From: Prostheceraeus crozeri
Lineage: Eukaryota > Platyhelminthes > Polycladida > Euryleptidae
DNA length: 64,000 nt
Direction: 5' to 3'
NCBI GenBank assembly: GCA_907163375.1
Contig: CAJQUW010017013.1
Location: forward strand, 45,001 to 109,000
Of this stretch, positions 1-12,000 are shown piece by piece (position 1 is the stretch's first letter; every line of letters starts with the position of its first letter). A program made the translations under genes and the position numbers. The notes under the pieces were generated by a model. The model searched no databases and was not told the origin of the DNA. It saw nothing but the letters and a program-made list of their open reading frames with translations.

Positions 1-263
1 GCAACTGGAAGTTATATGCATGCATTATTAGATGGATAAAGCCATATAGAAGAGGGCCATAATGCCATATGACCCGAGGGTTGGCATTATCGCTCGAAGT
101 CTACGGGCAGTACGACATTATTACCCACTCTGTGATATTGCCTGGAAACTGCGGTGTTATTTCAAAGGATTGCAATATTGCCGGATAAGTACATTGTAGA
201 TATCAAATGGTAGAAATGTTGTATCCTGGTTGTCAGATGTCAACTTGTACACTATATGTAGAT

Positions 264-562
264 CTGAGGAACACCTGAGGAACCGAATTCAACAGAGGAG
301 GCTTCGATGGTTTGGTCATGTCAGGAGAGCGGAAGAGAAGGTCATCGGAAGAGTGGAATCCATCAAGGTGGAGGGAAAGCGCCCAGTTGGAAGACCAAAG
401 AAATCATGGCGAAACTGCGTTCAAGAAGACCTGGATGCCCTCAACATCAGCGAGCACCTTGCCCAAGATCGGGACCAGTGGAAGCGAGCCATCAAACTCC
501 GTCCAACCTCAAGCAATGGGACAAGAAGGACGTAAAACGAGAAGTGAAGTGAAGTGAGTGGA
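264..562 (+). mobile_element. 5'-truncated RTE-type LINE 3' end with 35-bp target duplication
   Basis: The plus strand reads the tail of a LINE polyprotein: RRLRWFGHVRR, then GKRPVGRPKKSW, then AQDRDQWKRAI. This block is typical of the region after the reverse transcriptase in RTE-like LINEs. The insert ends in a short GAAGT-type tandem tail. It is bounded by a 35-bp direct repeat at 229-263 and 563-597 with one mismatch, which fits target-primed insertion of a 5'-truncated copy. No catalytic domain remains, so it is a dead fragment. The family name is an inference from the motif block. Confidence 0.75.
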
Positions 563-639
563 GTTGTCAGATGTCAACTTGTACACTACATGTAGATGTA
601 ATTTGTAAGCAAGCAGTCAATATAAATAACTTTCCGCTT

Positions 640-1252
640 CTTTTTTATCGTGCCTTGAAATTGAATTCCAATCCTAATAATTATCAAAAATCCGTTTCTG
701 CTATTCAAGCTCTTTTCAAAAAAGCGGATTTTTTGAAAGAACTATTTTGAGCATGCGAGAAAAAGTTGAGGCAAGACACAAAGCCAACGTTGCTCGACCA
801 AACGCTCATGACGACTTCAAATTTATAACATGGAGCTTCCCCTACATTTCGGAGAGTGAACAAAATCTTCATTCTCGTGTCAAAGATATCAATAAGCTTT
901 TACCGCCTGTCATGAAAGTTCGCCCCGTTTTTGAAACCATGAAAACTGGGTTTTTTTCTCTAATAAGGAGAAAGTTGTGCCCGAGTTAACGTCTAATGTT
1001 GTGTACAATTTCACATGTGATCACTGTGAAAAGTGTTACGTGGGCAGCTCTATCCGCCATTTTGCTACCAGAATCAACGAACATTTGAAAACGTATCCAA
1101 CACCAACCGAAATAAGCATGCATGTCCATCCACCAAAGAAAGAAGATTTCGATATCATTGCCTGTACTGAATACCCTAGATTTCTGGAATCAATTATAAT
1201 AAAGAAGTCTGACTTTAGCACTCTCATGAATGAAAGGGCAAGCTCCATGTAA
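640..1252 (+). mobile_element. Penelope-like retroelement fragment (GIY-YIG end)
   Basis: The plus strand reads the C-terminal part of a Penelope-like element. A segment with HSRVKDINKLLPPVMKVR is followed by a CDHCEKCYVGSS motif and a TRINEHLKTYPTPTE stretch. This is the Cys-rich lead and GIY-YIG endonuclease block of this retroelement class. The downstream HVHPPKKEDFD motif recurs at about 35.7 kb, so the two loci are the same family. The reverse transcriptase portion is missing and the copy is a broken fossil. Confidence 0.7.
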
Positions 1253-1469
1253 TACGTTGTTAGATTTGTCATTCATGGATCTATTGTGTATTTTATTACG
1301 TAGCTACTTCCAATGCAAGTGACCTTCAGAATTGATTTGTGACTTCAGTGATATTATCTCGGTGACCTAATAACTTGTAATATTTTATTTAAAGACTTGT
1401 ATATATTCGTATGCATAACAAGACAAGTCAAAGACTAGGTAAAGCGTCAGAAGGTACAGTTAGAAATGA

Positions 1470-2010
1470 ACACCAGCCAGCCAAATACTGGCCGCTTCAG
1501 AGGCAGAATGAAGTTCTGCGAGGCCGCCACACGGGAGCTGTGATAGGGTAGTCCTCCACTTACTGCCATTTAACGTCGATTGTTTCATCATGTTGGGTAC
1601 GACGGTTCTATGACAGTTCTCCACTTCGCTCGTTCGCTTGCATCTTCCACACAGAGCCTGACCGCTCGAAGGTCTTCGTTGATGTTTTCGCTTCATGTCT
1701 TCCTTGGACGGCTACCATCCACTTGCTATTTCCGCACGCGCTTAACCCACTGACATTCATCTTTCCTCTCCACATGACCACACCATCTTAGGCGTCGTCT
1801 TCTTATAGTCATCGATAGGCTGCGGTGACAGTCTTCTTCTGAGCTCTTCATTGGAAATGCGGTCGCGGGAAGAGACTCCGCCCATCCAACGGACCATTTG
1901 CATTGCATTCACTTCAAGACGCCTCTGATGACTCTGATGACCTGGCCCAAGTCTCGCTGCCGTACAACATGCCGGTACAAACACCAGCAACCTCCACAAT
2001 ATGATGAATT
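1470..2010 (-). mobile_element. RTE-type LINE C-terminal fragment
   Basis: Read on the minus strand from about 2010 downward, the translation shows GMLYGSETWA, RRLEVNAMQMVRWM, RDRISNEELRRRL and RRRLRWCGHVER. These blocks follow the reverse transcriptase in a widespread RTE-like LINE family. Frames shift between blocks, so the copy is dead. It abuts another LINE fragment at about 2013, and the two join mid-motif. One therefore inserted into, or recombined with, the other. It lies beyond the last visible CARS1 exon, in an intron. Confidence 0.65.
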
Positions 2011-2012
2011 GT

Positions 2013-2354
2013 CTGAGTCTGACCATAGTCGCACAGCGGGGATTGACGAGCACCCCAGCGGTGCACAGAGCTGCGACATGGCCCAGCGCTTGCCCTCAGT
2101 CGTTTGAGAAGAGTCCACTTGGCCCGGAGGAGGTCAGAGTCCGGCACTTCAGCTGTTGAATTGTCAATCAGTGATTTGTTGTAGGACTCACACATCTGCC
2201 ACTCCTCAGGCCAGGCTTGAGTGGGATTGTAGATTGATGGCGGATTATTGCGACATTCCGGGTGACGTGACCGCAAACGCAGGCGCAATGAGTTCTTGAG
2301 GTCAGCATTCCGCGGCAATATAAATGACCCGAAGGCATTGACTATTGAAGGCAT
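2013..2354 (-). mobile_element. LINE C-terminal fragment (zinc-knuckle type)
   Basis: The minus-strand frame gives RAKWTLLKRLRASAG followed by CDYGQTQTIHHIVE, the C-terminal Cys/His block of Jockey/CR1-like LINEs. Related C-termini lie at about 19.2-19.5 kb (plus) and 34.65-34.96 kb (minus). The end of the block runs directly into the RTE-type LINE at 1470-2010. Confidence 0.6.
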
Positions 2355-2399
2355 GCTTTAAAGAATCAGTTTCTGAAACAAATGATACATTGTAAATGC

Positions 2400-2600
2400 C
2401 ATATTGCCCGGTCAAATGCGAAAAGAGCCCGAAGACTGCGTCCACCAAGTGTTCACATGGAAAGTAGCTCGCAAGAAGACGAACAGATCCACCTCGGAAG
2501 ACAGAGTGACTGTTGCCGCTGATCTCATGCAGAATGGTCTCAAACCGGATGACGCCAACGATCGTCAACGCTGGCGCTCTAGGAAAGCATTGGGAAAAAT
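2400..2600 (+). mobile_element. LINE 3'-end fragment
   Basis: In mixed plus-strand frames the sequence shows RPTDPPRKT followed by LMQNGLKPDDANDRQRWR. This is the basic tail block seen at the end of RTE-type LINE proteins. It is short, frame-shifted and not functional. It sits on the opposite strand to the neighbouring LINE pieces. Confidence 0.5.
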
Positions 2601-2934
2601 CGTCCAACCCTACGAAGTCGGAGAAAACGGACATTAAACGCATAAGTAGAAGTATTCTCCATCGACTTCACTACATGGAATGCTTATTGCTCTACCAAGA
2701 AAGTAAACAGAAATTCCTTGCAATGAAACTGTTGCAGCGGCTTCCTACAACTAACCTCAAAAAGGCTTTTCATTAAATATTCCAAACAATGTTGGGCTGA
2801 CGGTAAATCACTATGTGCAACGTCCGGTCTAAATCAATGAAAATCCCGGTCCTGATTCTCCCCTAATCAACTGAGCTATCACTGTTCACTGGTTTCCAAC
2901 ACAAAATGACACAGGTCAACACACAGGTTCTCAC

Positions 2935-3023
2935 CCGAATCCGTTATCGATCAACTTGAGACAATACTCCACGATCTCCGGTACAACATCGCTGACTCGA
3001 AGGAGGACATCCGGGTATTGAAT
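2935..3023 (-). CDS. CARS1: CARS1 exon, last inside the window
   Basis: The acceptor catgtttcag precedes [20 protein letters not shown] and then [10 protein letters not shown], with a GTGAGA donor in phase 2. The next expected block (a YVSNGSVYFD-like segment) is not found between here and base 1, so the gene continues off the left edge. Confidence 0.9.
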
Positions 3024-6000
3024 CTGAAACATGGAGGGCCGATACTTCAATCTAACATGCATACAACCAGTTCTGCAGGGTTGGACACTCAGAGACAGAG
3101 AGAGATCGGTGGGCACCCAACCTTAGTTTTCACAGCAATACTTTGTTGTTGCATGCAATAATGCGGCAGATCTTCGATTTTGAAAGAATTGGTTATTGCC
3201 TCTATATTGAAGTAGGCCAGTTATGAGAAGTCTATGGCTACAATTAGTTTAAAATGTCTCCTACTAGCGCAGACCCGCTGTCTTGGATCCCACCGAATGC
3301 ATGTGTTGATAAACAGAAGACTCAGCCATGACTTATTAAATCAGCAGCTCTTTTCCAGCAAGTTGCATGATGAGATACATTTCAACAGAGTCTGGTCGTT
3401 GTAGTGTACAACATTCATATTCAAAACATACATGAAAATGCTGAGATGTGAAAATCATTGGATAACCAATGCGATCGTTACAAGACTTTGCTTCGTTTGA
3501 TGGAATACAAGTTTTAATTAATTACAAGAAATTGAAGTTTAATATCTGAATTCTTCTCTCTCTCTCCAACTTCATCACGTTACCACATCGTCAATATCAC
3601 TACACTAGATGTTCAATTAGATGATACGAAAAACAAACAACAGATTCCATACATCAGTCTTCATACAACTCAAGAGATCTGAACTACCGATGAAACAAGC
3701 ATGACTACTTTAGAATCGTTTTGACTTAGAATTAATGAAGGTTTAAAGTGTAACACAGTAAATTGTACCAATTTAGATGAAATATAGTGATCTTATGAAT
3801 CTACTTCATTGCCTTGATTATACATCAAGATATTAAGTACATTAAGATATTAAGTCGACCGCTTAATCCTGGACGCTCAAATCCAACCAAGCGCACAATT
3901 ATCAACACTGCAACAGTTAAAGTGTTGAAGAGACTTTGTTTCCGCAGAGGCTCAGGAATCAAAGACATAATTCATTCATTTCTGAATCCACTTGGTCGAC
4001 AAGAAGGCGTAGCCGCTTTTTTCCGGTTTCTTTTTCGGCCAACTGTACTTCTTTCTACAACTGTCGTCTTAGCATTATTCAATAGTTAAGATCGCAGGTA
4101 CATCAATATTCGCATCAGAGCCAGGAGACACTAAATCAGTACAACAAGCGTTATAATTCCGAGAGGTAGATAATGTAAAGAAACTACTTTTCATCCTTGA
4201 AGAAATGCACTAAAGATGGATACTTTGCACTTGTTGTGTAAATAAGTGCTGTATCTGTCAACATAAAGGTCGGATTATTAGCTATCTTTGCCATCTTAGA
4301 TAGCTATGACATCCGATCTCTGTGGCTGTCAAAAATCTGTCTCTTTTTGTTATGGAATTGTAGATGTCAATGAAGATATATTGCCTTTCAAATGACAGCT
4401 TGGTCGGCGCGTAGTACCGGACGATTTAAGCTGATCATTTGAAAAGTAATTATGCATTGTTACTGAACCTAAACTCTATGACATCAAAAATCCAAGATTT
4501 TGATCTGTAGAAGACTCAAATCTGTGATAATTTTCTACCATAGAAATTAACAATACCATAGAAAGTCCTAGAATAGAAATTGCATGAAAATTATGGCACA
4601 CGCCGGGGGAACTTAGTTGGGGCAAAATGCAAATTGTACGAGCTGGTTTCCATGTTTTCTGATTGGCATTTATATTTATCAGGCCAATTCTTGATCTGCA
4701 TTGTTGGCCCTAGTCCAAAGATCATGTGCAACAAAGCAATAGTGAATTTACAAAATACTGCGGCGACAGGATGACAAAGAAGGAAATCCTTTAAAACGTT
4801 CTGTACGTTCATCATTTTGAAATATCGCTCCTATAATCTATCAAGAGTATAATCAGACACATGCAACTTGTAATGTCGATTTACAGAGCATGCATAACTT
4901 CAGCTTGAAATCAGAGGCCAAGAAATCTCAGAGTATTCATTTTAATTTGAAGGATTCCTCTGTTTACTATATTTGAACAATTTTCAAAACCTTTGCATGC
5001 TTTCGAATATCAGCTTCCAAAATATCATCACACTATGTCATATTAATCATTTAGTGATTAATTGAAAAGTTCCAACAACATTTCATTTATCTGATAAATG
5101 ATTGTCGTTAAAGAAGCCTTCAGTGTGTTTATTCCAGAAAAGCGCCAGGTCTCTTGACCGTTGGAATGAGAAATTATCCAATAATTAGACTTTCTATCTG
5201 TGAATTCTTCAGATGTTCTTACAAACAGTACACCGACCACTTTCAATTATGACTCCGTGAACCAATTTTTAATTCGTATTCCAGTGTTGAAAAATTGCAG
5301 AATAGTTGTCAGTGACTGCTACAAACAGACACAGTTTATTAATCCATGGAATAGTAGGCTATTTCACATGAAACAATGCCGCCATCTCACTTGCAATTCT
5401 CTTCATGAAAATCCTGCAATTTGCTGTCAACAACTTCCACAACCAACTTGGCAAATAGTTTGACTATGATACAATGTTTTAGATCGAATCTGATCCACAA
5501 ACCATAGATTTTTCCATGTGCCATCATTGCATATAGGCAAGATATCAAACTTCCATTCTAGTGTACTATTATCTACTTCTATGTTTTCTACATAACCCAT
5601 GCAGCTGAGAACATTAAAGTATGTCAAGCTTGAAATGTCTACGAGTCCAAATTATGAACCATAGGAATCACCTCAATACCATTTTCACTGGGAATGCGAA
5701 GGTAGATGGTGAAGTGCTCCTACTTTAATGGTATTACATAGCAAATTAGACGGCCTTAATCATGCAATTAAGGCCGTCTAATTTGTATTTGGAGATATAT
5801 AAACGACTTTCATAGAACATTGACATGTGAAATATCGGCTGACAACCCTACTTACTCAGTGACAATGGTATTTGTTGAGATTTCCGTAGACTTCACCGTT
5901 TTAAAGGATGACAATTCTATGTGTCGGTGTATTCCAATGGAAACATTTTTACACTTTGGAAAGCATAAATTTTATCATAGAAGCAATAATCATTCACCAC

Positions 6001-9000
6001 AGTGCTACACAATCACTTAGTTATGCATCAAATAACGTACTTATTTCGAGGGAGATATCTACGGTAATTCCCGAATGCCTAAGGGAATAACCTTGATATC
6101 TCCCGAGAAATCGCACGTTATTTGATTTACATCTCTATCTATCACGCAAAATGCCGCTCCTGGATCTCTATGTCAAGCGAGAGTTCTTTAGATAACTCCC
6201 GGGGAACCTAGATGTCTAAAACTGACCATGATATAGAGTTCAAGCTCTTCAAAAGATTTCCAAAGTGAGCAGGCTGCAGATTGCGAAGGATGTAGACGAC
6301 TTTGAATGTATTCAATCAGTCCCTTGATTGATGCTATTCTGTTGATTTTGTTGGAAGCCTTGATCCAAGAAAATGTCTCAATTCGATGAGCATGTTCAAG
6401 ATCACCAAGCAATTAGTGCATTTCATACCAAATCAAGCCTAATGCGCATACCAAGCAGGAAACGACCCAGTACGGACGATTTGTCACAAAGGATGTAGTA
6501 CTCGTGATTATCAGTGCAGAATCATTGTAAATGAAGAGACGAAAAGAAACCAAAGGTTTCAAAGCCGTTTTGATGCGTGGCATGAAGAGAAAATCAAGAC
6601 AAAATAATTAACAGAACCTTTGCCTCACCAAGAATGCTTCAGTGATGGTGACATTACCGAATATTGCGAGTAACACTTCACTTCAGAAAGTTGTAAAACA
6701 TGATGGAGATTCCTAACCACGAGATAATCTGAACTCGACTGCTGTGGGACTCCAGAACTCTTTAGCAATGCACCGAGTTGATCAATTCTTTCAAAACTAA
6801 AAGATGCGCGGATGAATCACGACATACAGAGGCTTCCTTATGATAGGCTCTTCAATAATTCTTAAAACACGCTTTTCAATGCGAAGCAATTTATTCCTGA
6901 GGTAATTAGGAATATTGCAAAAAGCTGGGAAAGCGTAAACCATTACTGAAAAGATAAACGAGCAATAAGCGTTGTAAATCAAGTTCGGATTGCAACCAGC
7001 TCGTTTCAAATTGATGACCAGATAAATCCTTCGCGATGCCTTCCTCACAATGAAATCGATGTGATCGTTCCATTTCATGTTATCAGATAAAGTACATCCA
7101 AGAGTCTTCATCTCTGACACAGTAATGAGATGCCGACCATCCATAGACACAATATCTCCAAAAGAAAAAGTTTTGTTGTTGACAGATTTTCCCACTCCGC
7201 TTCAAGATGATCATCAGAAATTTCTCTTACGAAGTGAAGCAACGTAATGTCGTCGGCATATTTGATTATTTCTGAGTTCTTGCAGACTGGTTGAAGTGAG
7301 TTAGTGGCCATGCAAAACAGAATAGGACCAATTATGCTTCCTTGAGGCACCCCACAGCTAATCTTGGTCCTGCTTGACAATTGATCACCGCTGTGAACAC
7401 GTTAATATCTATTCTCCTGGTAACTTGAAATCCATTTGTAGGCCTGGATTGGGATTTCAAGTTAATACAGGCCTCTAAAATCGAGGCACGGGTAAGTCTA
7501 TCGAAAGCTTTTGACAGATCGACGGATAACAATCGAACTGCTCCACTTTTTGGATCTAGAAACTGAGCGATTCTTCCATAGAATTTAATATTTCTGATTA
7601 TTTTATCAACATCAATCATGATTCCAATGACAACTGAATATTTATTTGTTTGTGTATAATTGTTTAGCATTTTGTTCATAATTTCTATGTTTTGTTATCT
7701 ACTTAGTCCATGTTTAATCCAAGCTCAGTGACTGTTATGTTGCATTTCTATGTAAACATCCCCCTATCAATTTCGTTACAAACTAACTCCCTGAAAGGGA
7801 CACAGTTGTGGTGATAGTTGCTACAATATCTATGCTTTCATGTTTCGCAATGAACAGCATTATTTCTACGGTGCAATGAATCCGTATGATCTAGCTACAT
7901 GTACATATCTTTGAAATTCAAATGCTATGATTGATGTACATTTTGTAATCTAAGATCATAAAATGATATATGTATGACGGAAGATGATTGACGTTTTAAC
8001 TGACATAGATAGGGATATTCCTTCATCTGCTTTAGAAGCTTGGTCATGCCTTTCATTTTTACCTTTTTTCTGTTCTTTTCGCCGAAAAACGCCGCAAAAT
8101 AGTTTATAGTTTTGTTCTCTTCTTGAAATTCTATCATCAATTCCTTTTCACTTGTACATAGATTTTTGCACAACCATATAATTTGCTCTTCTTCATGTAT
8201 TTTTTAGATGCTAGGTTAAATAAGATTTCTATAGGTATTTCCTCCATCTGTAGTGATAGATATCTGTAAATTTTACATTAGTTAGGGCCTACATTTAAAT
8301 TTTGTGTATTATGATCTTTGATGTTTGTAAAGCCTGATTTGGCTCATTTGTAATTGACCAAGACTTCCAAAACGTCGTACAAGTAAAAGAATTTTATACC
8401 TATTTTGAGGCGTTTTTCGCAAAAAAAGAATAGAAAAAAAATATTCCTTCATCCTGCCTGCTTTTGATCTTCTGTTATGGGACACCTGGTCCTCTTCCCT
8501 CAAGCTCTGATTTAGAAAAATCAGCATATCAGAAGAGAATGACTTACATTCAGTGCTTCCATATCCTTGTGGAAATCTGCTTCAAATCGTCTGGGCAGAT
8601 CTTTGAAGACATCATTCGAAGTCACAGTGGAGCCGAACTTTTCATCGAGAAGATCTGACAAGGAATCCTTGGCTAATTTCAGCATTTCTGACGACGATTT
8701 TGAAGAATCCGACTGCAAAGCTTTCGTGAGTTTATCAATATCACGCTTGTACATCTCCTTCTTGTCATTGTCTTTTTCTTTCTCCCATTTTGACTTCAGT
8801 TTCTTAAAAAGAACATGAATGCTTCATTAGAGGCATTCTCCGACATAGGGACATGCAACGCCTACACAATTTCTGCATTTCCTCTATAATGGAAGCGCTA
8901 AACCGCGCATAGAAATCAGACACTATAAAATAATGAAGGAATAGAACGGAACATTGAAAACAATAGCAAGTCGTGGACATAGAGATAGATTGTTTATCTG

Positions 9001-12000
9001 AAGTTGACTACACTTTTTCCATGTCTATTTCAGATCTTTCCAAATGAATTTCAGATATCTTCAAAGTTGAGATTGTTGATGGATATCTGAAATTCAATAG
9101 GAGAAATTTGAAATCCATCTGGAAATGTCTGAAATTCATTTGGAAAGATCTGAAATGGAAATTGGCTCAAAGTCGCAGCACATCCAAGGGAACTAAGTAG
9201 GGGCATGAACAACCAACCAAAAGCTTAGAATTACAGTGACTGATTCTAAACCAATCATACGGTGGTTGACAGGTGCTTCTAAGTGAAAATGCGTGCGATT
9301 TATGTGTCACTATTGTGCATTGCAAGAAACTGCATTTCCGGTCTAGAGGTTTGAATATTTCACTTATCTCGTATGCAAGCAACCTTGATTAAATTCACTT
9401 GTTATCTATCCTGCTGCACATGTTTTCATATCATATCATGCTAATATAAAGCAGCTGTCCATTGTCGATATCTTTGGCGTAGTTGATGCATTTCAAATTC
9501 GACCTTTTATCACTATCAAGCAATTCTTTCTGACTAAATTTTGAAGCAAAAATGTCGCAATCAGAGTTTGTAAAAGGAATGGCTGTTGGAATGCTACGAT
9601 GTGGAAAGAGTTGTAGGTTTGTTGGACGGAAGTTGGGTGTGTCACACTCCACTGTGAGCAGGTGGTGGAGTCGATGGAACAATGATGGAAATGTTGAAAG
9701 AAGGAAAGGATCAGGGAGACCGAGATTGACAAACAATACTACCGATAGGAAGTTGGTTATCTCAGCAAATCGCAATCGCTTTAAGAGTGTTCCTCGACTG
9801 GCCATCACCTGGAAAGTTGCAGCAGGAATTGCATGCAGTATACCAACAGCATATCGCCGTCTAGCAGAAGCGGGCCTGAGGTCATACCGACCTGCTGTAA
9901 GAATTCCTCTAACTAAGTAATGCGAGAATTTCACACAATGACATTGTTTCACTGCCAATTTTTTTCTCCGCAGGTCTCGAACACAAGCGAAAGCGTGTGG
10001 AATGGTGTGAGCAGCATCTGTCGTGGAGCACAGAGGAATGGCGTCAAGTGATGTGGACGGATGAATCCCGTGTCACTTTGGATTTTCACGATGGTCGCAT
10101 CAGAGTGCATCGAATGGTTGGTGAGAGGTATTCACCCTGCTGCATATCTGAGCATGACAGCTATGGTGGTGGTAGCGTGATGATTTGGGCCGGTATCTGG
10201 TACGGAGGTCGAACTGTCGCAGTCATTGTGAATGGGATCTTGAACGGAGAGCGATATTTATCGAATATCATATCTCCAATCGTCATCCCAACGGTAAATG
10301 AACTCAACCTCATATTCCAGGATGACAACGCTCGACCACACAGAGCTCATTGTGTAACAACAGTGACAGTGAGATCTGGAATTCGCATCCTCCATTGGCC
10401 TTCACGCTCCCCCGACCTGTCTCCGATCGAACATGCTTGGGATGAACTTGGTCGGAAAGTGAGAGATGCATATGATCATCCGCCATCAACACTGACAGCT
10501 CTTTCAGAGAGACTCATCGATCAATGATCATTGCTGGATCAGGATCGGCTTAATCATCTTTGCGACTCGATGCCGATGAGACTTCAAAGCTGCATTTCAG
10601 TGCGGGGAGGACATACTCGGTACTAATGTCTCCCATTTATTCAAATATAATGTTTTATATAAATTGCTATCTTATAATTCATGAGTATGAGTGGAATTAA
10701 GTTCATATATTTGAGTGGAGTTTTTTTTATGTCAGGCAGTATATATGGGAGGCTCATTATTCAATTTTCCGTGATGTTAGCAAAAATATAGCTCTCCTTA
10801 ATTTAGATGATATTTTTTATTTTATAAAATAAAGTTCCCCGACGCGTTTCGTCACGGTGGACAGTGTCAAAGGGCAAATAAATACACAGGCAGTTGGATT
10901 AGATATAGAAATGATTGGGCACTGACGACCCGTTAGATCAGTTCAAGTTTGCGGTTGATTAGTGGCTTGTTCAACGCTATGAAGCGTGCTTCGGCCATTC
11001 TAGTTTGCATCGAATTCTTTTGTTTATTTAGGACAGAAAGCTGGAATTATCGATGTTCATCATTCTATCGGCATGGTCAATCAAACTATGTTCAGATAGT
11101 GCACTCTTACGATCTTGACAGTTCAAACTACGTCTGTGTTCATCATGCCGTAACTTTAAAGGTCGGCAAGTTTGGCCAATGTAATTTTCATGACAAATTT
11201 TACATTCAAAATTATCAACTATGTATTAATCGCTACACATATATTTAGGGCCAATATCCTTGCATAGTTTGCAATTATACTTGTTTTCGTTTTCATCAGT
11301 ATTTATGCCATTAACTGAAGTTTGACCGGGTTTATACGTAACACGAACAGGAGGTTCATACTTACTGACCAGTTCATTCATTTTTCTTAAGTAGCTATCA
11401 CTAATGAAATCAACACAAACGTTTTCATTATTTTTATGGTTGGATCTTGATTTAGGTGTAATTGAGTTAGGCTTGAATGCATCTTCATACAGCCGTTTTT
11501 CCATTACATTAACTGACTCTAAGGAAGTATTCGAACAACGATCATGCACATATTTAATACTACTGAGATCAAAATTACTTTTTATGTGACTTGGCAACCA
11601 ACTATCCTTACGCATCGTAATTCCAGAATGACCGGATTTACTGAACTATTTATACTGCAACTTTTGATTTACGGAAATACTTCTATCCAAAAAATTCAAG
11701 TAATCGTTTTCAGTGAATCATCACTGCCCAATCATTTTCATATTTAATCCAATTGCCTGTGTGTTTACTTACCCCTTGATACTCTCCACCGTGACGAACG
11801 CGTCGGGAACTTTGTAGTCTAAATTGAGGGAGAGCTATATTTTTGCTTGCATCGCGGAAAATTGAATTATGAGGACAAATAATATATGAAAATCCTATTC
11901 AGCAATATTGAGAAATGATCTATCAACCAATACCTGAATCATTAGCTTCATTCTAGACCATTTTTCAACATTGTGAGGCATGGTAATCTGTCCATAGCTC

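Noticed and set aside
6188-6412. Minus-strand frame with LEHAHRI, reminiscent of LINE-1 ORF1 proteins
   Set aside because: Only seven residues match and no second block supports it.
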